Program-made: the position numbers and the translations under genes | The notes under the pieces: generated by a model | The model's input: only the letters and a program-made list of their open reading frames with translations | The model's database searches: none | Told to the model about the DNA's origin: nothing | NCBI GenBank assembly: GCA_965217175.1 | Contig: OZ244251.1 | Span: forward strand, 558,001-622,000 | Length of the DNA stretch: 64,000 bases | Source: Bin87 sp965217175 | GTDB lineage: Bacteria > Chloroflexota > Dehalococcoidia > Lucifugimonadales > UBA3495 | Direction of reading: 5' to 3' | Part shown: positions 50,897-60,904 of the stretch, in pieces | Numbering within the stretch: the stretch's first letter is position 1 | How the letters are laid out: each line of letters opens with the position of its first letter

Positions 50897-51217
50897 TTAT
50901 GACGCCTCTACCACTACTGACCGGTTCACGTCGACTTCCACCAGGCCGACTGTGGTTTCCAGCTCAACGGCGGCCTCGTCCGCTTCCGCAATCGCGTTGA
51001 TGTGAAACGACATCGCATCGCGCACTGATGGCACGGAATCAGGAACTGCATCCCGGTTGCGGGTCAGCCCCTCAATGTGGAACTCGATCGCCTCGCGGAT
51101 GTTCGATTGGATCTCGGCCCAATCGTCCCCGGTGCTGACACAGCCCGGGAGGTCAGGCACGTAAGCGTCGTAATTGTTGGTCGTGAGTTCGTAAACCACG
51201 GCGTATCGCTTTATCAT
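50897..51217 (-). CDS. HicB-like antitoxin, orphan
   Basis: ATG 51217 follows GGGAGAG; 106 residues. The partial RNase-H-like fold is typical: YAVVYELTTNNYDAYVPDLP, GCVSTGDDWAEIQSNIREAI and FHIEGLTRNRDAVP. HicB neutralises the dsRNA-binding RNase HicA. No HicA-sized frame is found upstream (a MITE starts 117 bp away) or downstream, so it is an orphan or a stand-alone HicB-domain protein. Confidence 0.8.
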   Translation of the reverse strand: MIKRYAVVYELTTNNYDAYVPDLPGCVSTGDDWAEIQSNIREAIEFHIEGLTRNRDAVPDSVPSVRDAMSFHINAIAEADEAAVELETTVGLVEVDVNRSVVVEAS

Positions 51218-51333
51218 CGGCCGCTCTCCCTGAGTCCTGCTTATCTCAGGATACTCAGCCATGTAGCTGGCGGCAAATCAACGCCCGGTTTCCCCAGAAT
51301 GCTAACCGTGGAATGGTAACCGTTCCGGGCTTG

Positions 51334-51486
51334 CTAGGAGTCTGTCTGAGAAACAATGTCCTAAACGATAATCGTCTCTAGGAGATATTATTACGATATT
51401 CCACATATATAAACCCATTATTCAAGAATTAGGTCAGAGCATAACGCTATTCGTCTCTGAAAACTAATCCTCAGACAGGCTCCTAG
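51334..51486. mobile_element. AT-rich MITE at CTAG
   Basis: CTAGGAGTCTGTCTGAGAAA at 51334 and the complement of the right end, CTAGGAGCCTGTCTGAGGAT, form an inverted repeat of about 18 bp. CTAG bounds both sides. The interior is strongly AT-rich and non-coding. The terminal sequence AGGAGCCTGTCTGAG resembles that of the IS1182 copies at 2454 and 6016 (AGGAGCGAGTCCGA), a plausible transposase source. Confidence 0.75.
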
Positions 51487-51990
51487 GCGACCATGAGAGG
51501 AAGTGCACGTTGGCTGCCCGGCAGGATTTCGTGGATTCCCCGCCAACAGAGCCGACTTTCAACAAACGGGTTACTGCCATATGGCCCCGTTTCGCCAGTC
51601 CCACCAGAGTCATCACCTGGCGCTGCGCCGATAATCCGAACTCCGTCTATGGTATCAACCCTTCCTCGAATCTCCGCCACTACGTTGGCCCAGGAAGCAA
51701 CTCCGATTCCATTTTCCGGAGATTAGTTCTCTCACATCACCGCCTTAAGGTGCCACCCACGATCCTATTGGCAATCATCTTGAGGTGAACACCGTCAATG
51801 TTGGCATACATCTCGGCCTCCCAGTACGGTCGGTCTGCCGGCTTCTCACGAAGCAGCAGCGCGCGCTGCTGCTTCGTGAGAAGCCGGCGCAGGGATTCGG
51901 CAGTGTCACCCCGAGCGCCGGATTGATCTGCAAGTTCAGGTTGGGTAGACCATCTGACGGTCGACCGGATGATAATCGGCCAGCCGACGC
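51487..51990. other. stretch without recognisable gene, containing a long palindrome
   Basis: No gene is supported. A perfect 52-bp palindrome lies at 51837-51888, so frames on both strands share the same peptide there. Confidence 0.5.
51837..51888. repeat. 52-bp perfect palindrome
   Basis: The left arm starts GCCGGCTTCTCACGAAGCAG and runs to a GCGC centre, and the right arm is its exact complement without a loop. It could be a fold-back duplication, a cruciform site or an assembly artefact. Confidence 0.92.
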
Positions 51991-53037
51991 CTACCGAGAG
52001 GAATACCGATGGCCGGCGTGGCCCTTGGCCTGCGAAACCGGTTGGCACGGCACTGGTTTGCCAAACGCCCGCCATATCGTTTCTCGGCCCACCAACGGGC
52101 CCGTCATGGCTTCTGCCACGGTGGTGGTGAAAATCTGCAGACCCTTACCCGTTTCCCAGAACAACTCTTCCGACTTGCCATCGAGGCAAACCACAAGTAG
52201 GATCGTTGATCTGCTCAGATTAGCCGACAGCCGGAACGTGGCCAACATTTCGAATATCTGGTCACGGTTAGTTTTCGTCCGTTCGAACAACAACTCGGTC
52301 CAGGCAGTTCCGAACGGACCCCCGCCTTGAAATGGGACCAATACATCGCAAAGCATTAGTTTCGCCCGCCACCCGGCTACCACCGGCACGCCTTCCGATT
52401 TGAACCTCACGGCCAACTCGTTCACCAGGGACAGTCGATTAAGCCTACGTCGCTGCCCGAGGCCTGGTTTCGGGAAGCGAGTGCTTTTACGGGCATCTAC
52501 GACCCAAACGCGATCTTGCCGCGCCCGACGCACCAACCCTTGGTCGGCGATGCTCCAGCGCTGTTCAAATTCGGTAACAAGTGAAACTTCCTTCAGTCGC
52601 TTCAGGGTTTGCTCCACCCGGTCTATATCCTCGTCCGCCATCACCGCGATCTCATCCGCCCGCATATCCGGCCACTCCTCTACCGTCACCAGAACCCGGA
52701 AGCCAGGTTGCTCATGCAGAGCATGCTGTGCCAGATCATGTTCCAGCCGGGTGGCGAAACCGTCAACGTCACCCACCTGGGCAAACGGATCACCGTCTCG
52801 GATCGTGCGGTAGCAGGGCAACAACTCGGCGGGAGCGTTAATGCGGCAGCCGGTAGCCGTGAACAACTCCACAGGGGGGCTTGGAAAACTCCCGGAGAAC
52901 GTTTTCCAAGCCGCTTGGGCTGCCCAAGTGTCCCGGCCGACGACGACCCAAACCGAAACCCCGGATCTGATGTCAGGCGGTACCGCGACGGCTGACATCG
53001 GAGCCGTCTCCGATGCACCCTCGACAGTCAACGTCAA
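51991..53037 (-). CDS. C-terminal part of a winged-helix/replication-relaxation-like protein
   Basis: The frame is continuous with the gene at 53065-53604 across an in-frame TAG; read alone it could start at TTG 53037. The 348 residues include VSVWVVVGRDTWAAQAAWKT, a helical segment (DIDRVEQTLKRLKEVSLVTE) suggesting a second winged helix, and near the C terminus AWTELLFERTKTNRDQIFEM with ILLVVCLDGKSEELFWETG. This layout recalls replication-relaxation proteins of mobile elements, but the match is not strong. Function not assigned. Confidence 0.5.
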   Translation of the reverse strand: MTLTVEGASETAPMSAVAVPPDIRSGVSVWVVVGRDTWAAQAAWKTFSGSFPSPPVELFTATGCRINAPAELLPCYRTIRDGDPFAQVGDVDGFATRLEHDLAQHALHEQPGFRVLVTVEEWPDMRADEIAVMADEDIDRVEQTLKRLKEVSLVTEFEQRWSIADQGLVRRARQDRVWVVDARKSTRFPKPGLGQRRRLNRLSLVNELAVRFKSEGVPVVAGWRAKLMLCDVLVPFQGGGPFGTAWTELLFERTKTNRDQIFEMLATFRLSANLSRSTILLVVCLDGKSEELFWETGKGLQIFTTTVAEAMTGPLVGRETIWRAFGKPVPCQPVSQAKGHAGHRYSSR

Positions 53038-53064
53038 ATGGCGGTTGACCTGCTTGGAACGCGC

Positions 53065-53604
53065 CTAAGCAGGGCCCCACCGTGATCCGGCCCAAACCAG
53101 GCCAATTTTAATGTCCCCCTCGAATGTAGCAATAGCGTGGACGCCATCGCTCCGCAGCAAGTCGATACCAATCAACCGGGGACGCCCATACGAGCCGAAA
53201 CCCGACGCCAGATGTGAGTACCGCTCAGCTTCCAGGAACGCGGGCAAGGTATCGTAAAACATCTCCAACGCTGGCATCCTGTCGAGAATGGCGGCCAACC
53301 CCATCCGCGACACCTGCCAAGGGACCGGGTCTGTGGCGGTTTCCGCTGGCGTCAGGCCCTTGAGCGTCTGGGTAACCTGGACTCCCCGGAACGTCAGCCA
53401 CCAGCGGCATTGTGGTGGCAGGATCATCCCGATCGACGCGCAGGCTACCAACCGAAGATCCCGGAGTTGCAGCAACACTTTCTCCCAATCCAGCTTGTGT
53501 CCGCAGGTCATCCCCACCAAATCGGCAGCGCTGACAAACGGCGCGTCCCACAACCGCTCCAGCCCTTCCCGATGTATTGCTTCGAGACCAATTTTCTCAG
53601 TCAT
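53065..53604 (-). CDS. N-terminal part of a winged-helix protein, ended by an in-frame TAG
   Basis: ATG 53604 has a strong AGGAGGAG upstream, so this is the real start. The 179 residues begin with a winged-helix-like region (EAIHREGLERLWDAPFVSAA, DLVGMTCGHKLDWEKVLLQL) and continue with LLRSDGVHAIATFEGDIKIG. The TAG at 53065 is followed in the same frame by sequence that stays open for another 357 codons, so the native protein was probably about 537 residues. A CAG to TAG change would explain the stop. Confidence 0.55.
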   Translation of the reverse strand: MTEKIGLEAIHREGLERLWDAPFVSAADLVGMTCGHKLDWEKVLLQLRDLRLVACASIGMILPPQCRWWLTFRGVQVTQTLKGLTPAETATDPVPWQVSRMGLAAILDRMPALEMFYDTLPAFLEAERYSHLASGFGSYGRPRLIGIDLLRSDGVHAIATFEGDIKIGLVWAGSRWGPA

Positions 53605-56474
53605 GAGCTCTCCTCCTGAATATAATGTGATACGCGGCTCGTCATTGATCCCCGCTAGGCACTCCCCGGCCCGAAACGAATGCCCCGACGGGCGATTCCG
53701 GTTTCCGGGAATCCCGTTGAAACTATGGTGGTTACACATTCGGTCGTGGTTCAGCCGATTTTGCGTTCGTCGGAGTTCAAGACCAAGGGAGGCCAGGGCA
53801 ATTTGGGATCGGCATGAATCCTCCCCCCACTTCCACACCGATGGGTCGTTCGCTTTGTAGGTCAACCCAGAATTCTCTGCCGGCCGGCCAAGACTGCGAT
53901 ACCCTCGCGTGGACAAGCACTGCAGGTGGGTCTGATGCGGCTCGTACCGAGATTAGCCACCGCTGAGGTCACTCGCCCACGGTGCTGAGCAAAATACCGG
54001 TGCACGCCGATCTTCAAACCAACCCACAGCAGGGTCGACACCAAGAATCCCCTGAGGCATGATCGGTTTCGGCATCCGTTGCAGGCGCGAACCCGATCGA
54101 CTACGTACACGGATCTTGTGCACCGCCGCCGACCATGCCGATCTCGGCAAAACCAAGTTCAGCTGGAATCTGCTGGATTGGACGTTTCGCGAGACTACGG
54201 GTATGCGACCGGCAGGAGCGAACCTCGGCACGTCGTCCGCGCAACCCTATCTTCTCTGCGTAAACCACCCCCACGACCGCAAACCCGGGTAGGGCGGCAG
54301 CGGGCCCATAACCGCATTGACTTTATAGGGATACGTAATGCGAAACGACAAACAGGTCGGTTGTCCAAGCGCAGGGCTGGTCCGACGACCGCGACTTCTG
54401 GTTCGCGACCACTTTGTATCGCCGTACCCTGGACGGCTTCAGAGAGCAGACGGTGGCTCCGTCAGGATCAACACCGCCTCCTAAGGAATTTGCTCAACAA
54501 CTCGCAGCCGTTGCCGATCGCCCCACGCTCTACCAGAGACAATGTTCCCCCCGGTCGGGCAGATTACTTCCCAGACAGCCCACGCGCGACGACCAGGACG
54601 TTGTGCCAACATACTTCCGACCGGCCGGCTGATCCTGCACGCCCAAAATGCAGTGCGCGGCGATCTCCAGCCCAGATCGGTCCCGGCCGGCGTCGACATT
54701 TTGGATGGCCTGGAGGGGTGCTCCACAAGTTCGGGAAGACGGTGTCCTTCGAGACGCCGCCGGCGGCATGAAAACAGATGGGCCGGGGCGGTTGGGCCTC
54801 CATTGGCCCTGACGGACGATAAGTTCCATGCTGGATGGGAGTGAGCGCATTGCACTGGTCGCGGACCCGCAACCCAAAGTCATACATCCATCAGACGCCG
54901 CAGCATTCGGCCAATGACTGCTCAGTACCGTCGATAGCAGGGTAGAACTCGACAATGATGGCCTGCCCAACTGGGTACAGTTCACCGCAGGGAGCGTCCC
55001 GGGGACGTGGACCACCGACTCGGTGGCGTCACCAACCCAGCGGATAGCGGCAACCTCGGCCTCATCACCGTGGATTGGGACGACTGGGAACAAACCTAGT
55101 CCCTCACCCCCCAAATTGGCGGGTTCCCGTGCGGATGGCTGCACCGAGCCGGGCCTAGCGGGCGCCGACGGCGGAGGGTCCGTCGTCCACGACGACATTA
55201 TCCACAGCACCGAAATGTTGGCCCCCACCTCGCCTGCTGGATCGCGTTGGCATGGCGATGCGACCCCGACCGAACCCTGACCAGCGTCGCGAAATGCCCC
55301 CAAGCGCATCTGCCGGGCCGCGGTGGTTCCACCTTCCACAACTCTTGAGGCTCGCATTTGGTTCCGCCCCTGAACACAGACTACGTTACCTACAACAACC
55401 GACTTGACGAAGGCTCAGGACTCCAGCAGCTCGACGGCATGCGCTCCGGACCAGATAGCAACTTCGTCTGCCGGGAAGCCCCCTAACGGGCCCATTCTCC
55501 AGACGACCTCGCCCACAGAGGATGCACCCAAAACTGTTCCCAGGACTACGAATTCACCATCTGCTGGACTTCTACTCCGACGTGGACTAGCACTATCGGG
55601 ACGTCGATCGACGTTTGGAACCCGCGGGAAAGACAGAAGCGCTCATCACTACGACCCCGATGCACATTGGCCATGCCATTTCCATCACCGTCAACTTTTC
55701 TTCTACCACGACCAACGGAATCAAGTTCAAATTCCTATACAACCCCAAGGGGGCACTCGACCATTCCAACAAACCTCTGCCGCTTCTATTGGACAAAATC
55801 GACCATGTCTCAGCTCCAAAAAGCCTTCCAAAATTCTTCAGGAAGTCCACGCTGGAGATCCACCGTATTGAACTCAATCTCTCAACGTACACGATTACTA
55901 CCCCCGCTTCTATTGGACAAAATCGGACATGTCCCGGCGATGTCCCCGCCGGCGGCCTCAGAACCCCTCCAAAACCCCCAAAATGACCCATTTTGGGCCC
56001 TCCCAGCCGACCCGGCAACGACCCCAAAAACTGCCTCCCAAAATGTCTCTGGATTCTTATCGAGCGCTTGTGCGTGAGAGGTTTATCAACCCACCAGACA
56101 GAATGTATACGTTTTCTTACATTTTTTCTCCCCAACATCACGCCGCCAGATCGCCATTTAGAGCACAAACGCTTTTCTTACACAATTACTACCCCCGCTT
56201 CTATTGGACAAAATCGACCATGTCTCAGCCCAAAAAGTGACTTTCGGCCAACTGTCGCAATCTGCTACCCTGCCGGGCCAAAAACCGGCTGACTGACCAG
56301 TTTTCGTCGATTTTTCTTCTGCCGATACAGGACGCCCAAGTACCCACTTTAGCCATTTTCGCTCAACAAACGGTCACTCAGTCGATTTCGCGGGTACATA
56401 ATCTTAATCAACGTCGTATCACCGACGCCGCCGCGACACCAACCCCAACTGGGACGACACGGGATCAGACCCAC
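53605..56474. other. long stretch without recognisable gene
   Basis: Several overlapping frames of 100-275 codons occur on both strands, but none has motifs, a credible start or a consistent frame. The only structure seen is a short sequence repeated three times between 55781 and 56231. Confidence 0.5.
55781..56231 (+). repeat. dispersed direct repeat, three copies
   Basis: CGCTTCTATTGGACAAAATC occurs at 55781, at about 55905 and at about 56196. Copies two and three share ATTACTACCCC before it, and copies one and three share GACCATGTCTCAGC after it. Unequal spacing and the lack of spacer-repeat structure argue against CRISPR. Confidence 0.75.
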
Positions 56475-57494
56475 ATGGCCAACAGCAGACGCAACACCGA
56501 AAACACCGAATACAACGTACCGGCGCCGGCTGAGCACTCCAACCAGGAGGCCACCAACTACAACCCCAACGCCGGAAACCAGGAACAGCTCCTCACCGAA
56601 TTCCAGTGCGACCTTGCCAAGATCAACGGCAAGGTCGCACTGGAATGGGAAAATCGCAAGGACGTGGGCAACGAGCCCCTGGAAGCCAACACCGAATACA
56701 CCAAGGACGAGATCCGCGCCCTGCGCGACCTCAACTTCACCGACGCTGAAAAAACTCAGTTCCAGGAGGACTGGGCAAGGGAGAAACTCGCCTCCCAATT
56801 CCAACTCATCGAAAACCTGGCAGCAGATGGCTGGGAGCATCAGTTCGTCACAGACAAGGAACTGGAAGCGCTCCGCGCCGACCCCAACATTGAGGTCATA
56901 CTCATCAGCGACCTCCAAACCGCCGCCGGCTCCACCAACGATGCAGACCTGGTACACCTGTACGAAACCGACCGCAAGCTCCTGGATGACACTCTCAAGC
57001 GGCTGGGCGACACCGACTACGACACCCTGCACAAGGTCTACACCACCCAAAACGAACAGCACACCGAGAACTACCGCAACGCACAAACCAAGATGCAGAG
57101 CTACTTGGACCAGATCGTAAACGCGATGAACCTCGAAAGAGAAAAAAAGGAATCAGACGACGACTACGAAGAGCGCACCGCCAAAGCCACCAACGGCGTA
57201 GTCGCCGAGGCGACAAAGTTCACCAACACCTACCAGGCGGGGTACGTCCCAGCCGATGTGGACGTTCCCGACCCACCAGAGGTCCTGCTATACCAGGTGA
57301 GTAACTCCAGGGAGCCTTGGCCACCCCCTGCAACGTTTTTCCCCGCTTACGACCCTGCCCAAGTTCGGCGTCGCCAGCACAAATCCGTTTTTCCGACAAC
57401 AAATGGTTCCCCTCTGGACTTTATGGGGGCAGTTTCTGATAATTTGACCGAGCGGCAACGCCGCTACATCGACACCGCACCTTCATTACCATGA
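56475..57494 (+). CDS. orphan hydrophilic helical protein of unknown function
   Basis: ATG 56475 opens a 339-residue frame without a good Shine-Dalgarno. Composition is acidic and Asn/Thr/Glu-rich with long predicted helices (DLNFTDAEKTQFQEDWAREK, RKLLDDTLKRLGDTDYDTLH, MQSYLDQIVNAMNLEREKKE) and no membrane or signal segment. Consistent charge pattern and codon choice to about residue 270 argue that it is real; the Pro-rich rest may be out of frame. No family is recognised. A perfect 18-bp inverted repeat lies within codons 43-57. Confidence 0.55.
   Translation: MANSRRNTENTEYNVPAPAEHSNQEATNYNPNAGNQEQLLTEFQCDLAKINGKVALEWENRKDVGNEPLEANTEYTKDEIRALRDLNFTDAEKTQFQEDWAREKLASQFQLIENLAADGWEHQFVTDKELEALRADPNIEVILISDLQTAAGSTNDADLVHLYETDRKLLDDTLKRLGDTDYDTLHKVYTTQNEQHTENYRNAQTKMQSYLDQIVNAMNLEREKKESDDDYEERTAKATNGVVAEATKFTNTYQAGYVPADVDVPDPPEVLLYQVSNSREPWPPPATFFPAYDPAQVRRRQHKSVFPTTNGSPLDFMGAVSDNLTERQRRYIDTAPSLP
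56601..56645. repeat. perfect 18-bp inverted repeat inside an orphan gene
   Basis: TTCCAGTGCGACCTTGCC (56601-56618) and its exact complement (56628-56645) are separated by 9 nt. As RNA this would be a strong hairpin within the coding region. Confidence 0.9.
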
Positions 57495-59105
57495 CCACCC
57501 ATTCTACGCTCAAAAAATTAGTTTCCTACACGATCCAGGTTTTCCGACGTTGCGCCGGCTCACAGGTGGATCGGCAAAATGCAGGCAGTTCAACAGCTGA
57601 ATTGGTACGAGAACCAATCCCTGCGCCTGTCCTGGCCGGCTTCCCCGGAAAGGCCCTCAGCGTCGCTCCGTTGCATTCAGCGATGGGCGTATTCCGGCGT
57701 TCCGGGGTGCTTGCCGTAGTATCCGGCACCAGATCCAGGCGGTGACTTGTCGACTGCATCCGTTGCCCGCCATGCACCCCTCTCCCGCTTTGGCTTCGAT
57801 GCCCGAATCCGCCCAGCTGACGCGTGCGGAAACACCGCCTCCGGCAGGCACATTGGTTGCCCCCGTCACCCCGGGTGGCAACAGCCCAGCCACTCCCGCA
57901 TTCGCCGGCATATTGCGCGATAAGTTCCCCGGCAACCCCAGCATCGGCCAACACAATCCTAATGCGTTGTGCTACCACGATCATCGTCAAACCCCTGATG
58001 CGCGACACGCTGACAGCTATCCGGGTGCCCCTGCCACCCACCGCCGGAGTACTGCGTGGGAGATCCGGCTACCGGTTCGACAGAGGACCCTTCTTCAACC
58101 GTGCCCTTCGTGTCAGGAAGAGGCTTGCCCGGTTGCACCCAACACCGGCTCGTTTGTATTCTCCGGAGAGCCGCCGTCGATGCCTTCGACCTCCCCGCCG
58201 CACCGCAGATAACTTTCGAACGATCCGCTGAGTTTTCCGCCCTGCCCACCGGTGGCAGCCACGAAGCCGGCATGATTGTACCCGCGGTGTCACCACCGGA
58301 AAACGCCCTACATGAACTGGGTCACCGTTCCCGAAACCGACCCAACTTCATGCGTATTGTGGGCCGCAGCTTCCTGCAGACGGCCGTAAGCCAAACGGAT
58401 TGGGGAGGCGTGGACCAACCAAATCGCCGTATTCACGTCAGCAACGGCGCGGGGGACGACCATTACTCCAACAAATCGCTGCCACGACACGAAGATTCCA
58501 GTGGGAGTGATTCAGGATCAACTCCGACCCGCAATGGATTGGCGGTAAACCGGTGTCCAGAACGGCACCACGTCCCATCGACCCGACATCACACAGCAAG
58601 GCGATACCGGGCGAAAACCGCACATGATGCCACACCTAGCAGATACCGGCGGGCTCGCATTTACCAGCAACATACCAACGCAGCCGGCGTCACGACTCGA
58701 ACAACCGCCCCCACAATGAGACCAGATTACGACCCTACAGGACGATGTCACCCCAGAACAGACCACTTGCCGACCAAGCCGCCGGGGGTGGGATTTCCCC
58801 ATGTGGTGTACGGTAGGGTTAGCCCGAGCGAGTGGCTCCCGGTCACTTTTAGTCGGCAAAATGTCGGCAATCCATGCCGTAGAGCCCTCAAAACCGACCA
58901 TTTTATGCGTGAATTGGCCAAATAAACTAACTTCAAAAGAAATGTTACAAAAATGTTACACGCGGGTGCGCTTGCAACGAAATACCCTCTCGCAGCGGAG
59001 AGGGCAACGCTGAGTATACAACCGCCCACACATGAATTGAGGGCCAGGGGTGGCCACAGCCCCCGACCCTCGGAGTGAGGAGAGGAAGAGTGTCTAAGCT
59101 GTCGG
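57495..59105. other. long stretch without recognisable gene
   Basis: The largest frame (58056-58925, plus) has a His/Arg/Pro/Thr-rich composition typical of chance translation of high-GC DNA. Near the end is a hairpin CCCTCTC-GCAGCG-GAGAGGG (58985-59004). Confidence 0.5.
59039..59071 (-). terminator. possible terminator hairpin of the ammonium transporter gene
   Basis: GAGGG/GGGG and CCCC/CCCTC segments pair in a GC-rich stem about 35 bp past the amt stop. No U-run follows on the minus strand, so intrinsic termination is uncertain. Confidence 0.35.
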
Positions 59106-60467
59106 CTAGCTGGTAGCCGCCGACTCCGGGTAAGTCTGGATTCCGTGTTCGGAAATATCCAGGCCCTCCAGCTCCTCAGCCTCGGTGACGCGCACGCCCA
59201 TCGCGAACTTCAGCAGGTAGAACAGGGCGAGACCGGTCACCAGCGACCATACGACAACGGCGACGATGCTATAGATCTGCGGGAGAATCTGAGCACCGCC
59301 GAATATCAGCCCGCCTTCGTTGGCGAAAATTCCCAATGCCAGCAGACCCCACAGGCCCGTAAAGCCGTGAACGCTGATGGCTCCTACCGGGTCGTCAACC
59401 TTCAGTACCCGCTCGACGAACATCACCGACAGGTACATGACCGGCGCGGCGATGGCGCCGATGACTACGGCAGCCCACGGGTCCACAAAGTTAACGGGGG
59501 CAGTAATTCCCACCAAACCAGCCAGGGCGCCGTTACACGCCATCAGGATGTCGGCCTTGCCCTTGACGATTAGCGTGATGTACAGCGCAACCACCGCTCC
59601 GGTGGCGCCGGACAGCAATGTATTGACAGCGTTGATTCCAATGTCATCGCCCCATCCGACGTTGAAGCCGAACCAGCCGAAGAACAGGATAAACGTGCCT
59701 ATCACGACGAAGGGGGTGCTGTGCGCCGGCATCTCCTGAGCTACACCATTGATGAACTTGCCGATGCGCGGCCCGACCACCCAGGCGCCAGCCAGGGCAA
59801 CGAACCCGCCGACCGCGTGCACCACGCCGGAACCGGCATAGTCCAGCGCTCCCAGGCCTTCCAGCCATCCGGCGGTACCAGTCAGCAAGCCACCCCAGAC
59901 CCAATGGCCGTAAATGGGGTAAATCAGCGCCGATACGATGAAGCTGTAAGCCAGGTAAGCCTGCAGCTTGGTGCGCTCCGCCATGGCGCCGGCCACGATG
60001 GTGGCGGCGGTGGCGGCGAATACCATCTGGAAGATCCAGTCAACGTACTCTCCACCCGTCAGGAACCAGCCGCTCAGACCGATGAATCCGCCGGCGGAAC
60101 TGCCCATCATAAAGGCGAATCCAAAAGCCCAGAAGCCCAGGGACGCAATTGCAAAGTCCATGAACGACTTGGTGAGGTAGTTGGTTGTATTCTTGGATCG
60201 GATCAGACCGGCGCCCAGGAAGGCGAAACCGGCTTGCATAAAGAAGACCAGGGCCGCGGCGACAACCGTAACAATGTTGTCGCTGTAGCCGCCCAGCCAT
60301 TCGTTGGTTGGCGCTTCGTCCTGCGCAAACGCGATGTTAAACGTCGCCAGCAGGCTGATGGCCAGCAAGCCGACAAACAGCAGCAGCAGGGTGCGCCGCA
60401 GCGAGATGGGGTACTCTTTTGCCGCGGCGATGCCGTGGCTGAATACGTTTGATGTGGCCGAAAGCAT
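59106..60467 (-). CDS. amt: ammonium transporter (Amt/MEP/Rh family)
   Basis: ATG 60467 follows AGGAGG; 453 residues. An N-terminal signal sequence (LLLLFVGLLAISLLATFNIA, cleavage near FAQDE) precedes about 11 membrane helices, as in AmtB. Family signatures are visible: FMQAGFAFLGAGLIRSKN, the pore histidines in SGVVHAVGG and ISVHGFTGLWG, and WFGFNVGWG. The protein sits in the cytoplasmic membrane as a trimer conducting ammonium. No glnB/glnK gene adjoins it, although these usually accompany amtB. The gene is intact. Confidence 0.95.
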   Translation of the reverse strand: MLSATSNVFSHGIAAAKEYPISLRRTLLLLFVGLLAISLLATFNIAFAQDEAPTNEWLGGYSDNIVTVVAAALVFFMQAGFAFLGAGLIRSKNTTNYLTKSFMDFAIASLGFWAFGFAFMMGSSAGGFIGLSGWFLTGGEYVDWIFQMVFAATAATIVAGAMAERTKLQAYLAYSFIVSALIYPIYGHWVWGGLLTGTAGWLEGLGALDYAGSGVVHAVGGFVALAGAWVVGPRIGKFINGVAQEMPAHSTPFVVIGTFILFFGWFGFNVGWGDDIGINAVNTLLSGATGAVVALYITLIVKGKADILMACNGALAGLVGITAPVNFVDPWAAVVIGAIAAPVMYLSVMFVERVLKVDDPVGAISVHGFTGLWGLLALGIFANEGGLIFGGAQILPQIYSIVAVVVWSLVTGLALFYLLKFAMGVRVTEAEELEGLDISEHGIQTYPESAATS

Positions 60468-60904
60468 TGTTGCCTCCTATGCTTTTGAGGCGTCGTCTCC
60501 CAGCGTGTGGCCACAGCGCTGCGGGCCGGCGTCCCTTGTAATGTGACCTACGAAATTGTAATTCGGGAGTATTAAGCGGTTATTGCGCAAACGTGAACAT
60601 TCTATTGCCAAAAAGTAACGCCCCTGTTTCATATCGGCATATTCCAACCCTTCTAATATTCGTTATGTCATCATCCAGGTGAACATGGAAGGGTGTAATC
60701 AGCTTACATAATGGGACACCCCGGAAACGCGCCTACCAAGGTGTAACTCAGGCCGCCGAGCGGTCGGAACCCCAGCGGTGTATGCGGTGTATAATGAAGC
60801 CGCCCGCTGGCACGAGCCAAACATCGTCGGCCCTGCCATGTCATTCCAACCGTCAGCACTCTGCAATAGTCATCATTCCTGTCCACTAACTACGAGGTGC
60901 AATT
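60468..60904. other. divergent intergenic region
   Basis: This 437-bp gap separates the divergent amt and sulfurtransferase genes and must hold both promoters. TATAAT at 60790-60795 is a possible -10 box for the rightward gene, without a clear -35. No gene is seen. Confidence 0.45.

Noticed and set aside
54079..55357. Overlapping frames of 230 and 275 codons on opposite strands
   Set aside because: Neither has motifs or a start signal; long chance frames are common in high-GC DNA.
55781..56231. CRISPR array
   Set aside because: Only three copies with unequal spacing and varying flanks, and no cas genes.
58056..58925. 289-aa open frame
   Set aside because: His/Arg/Pro/Thr-rich chance-like composition, no ribosome site, no motif, and comparable overlapping frames on the other strand.
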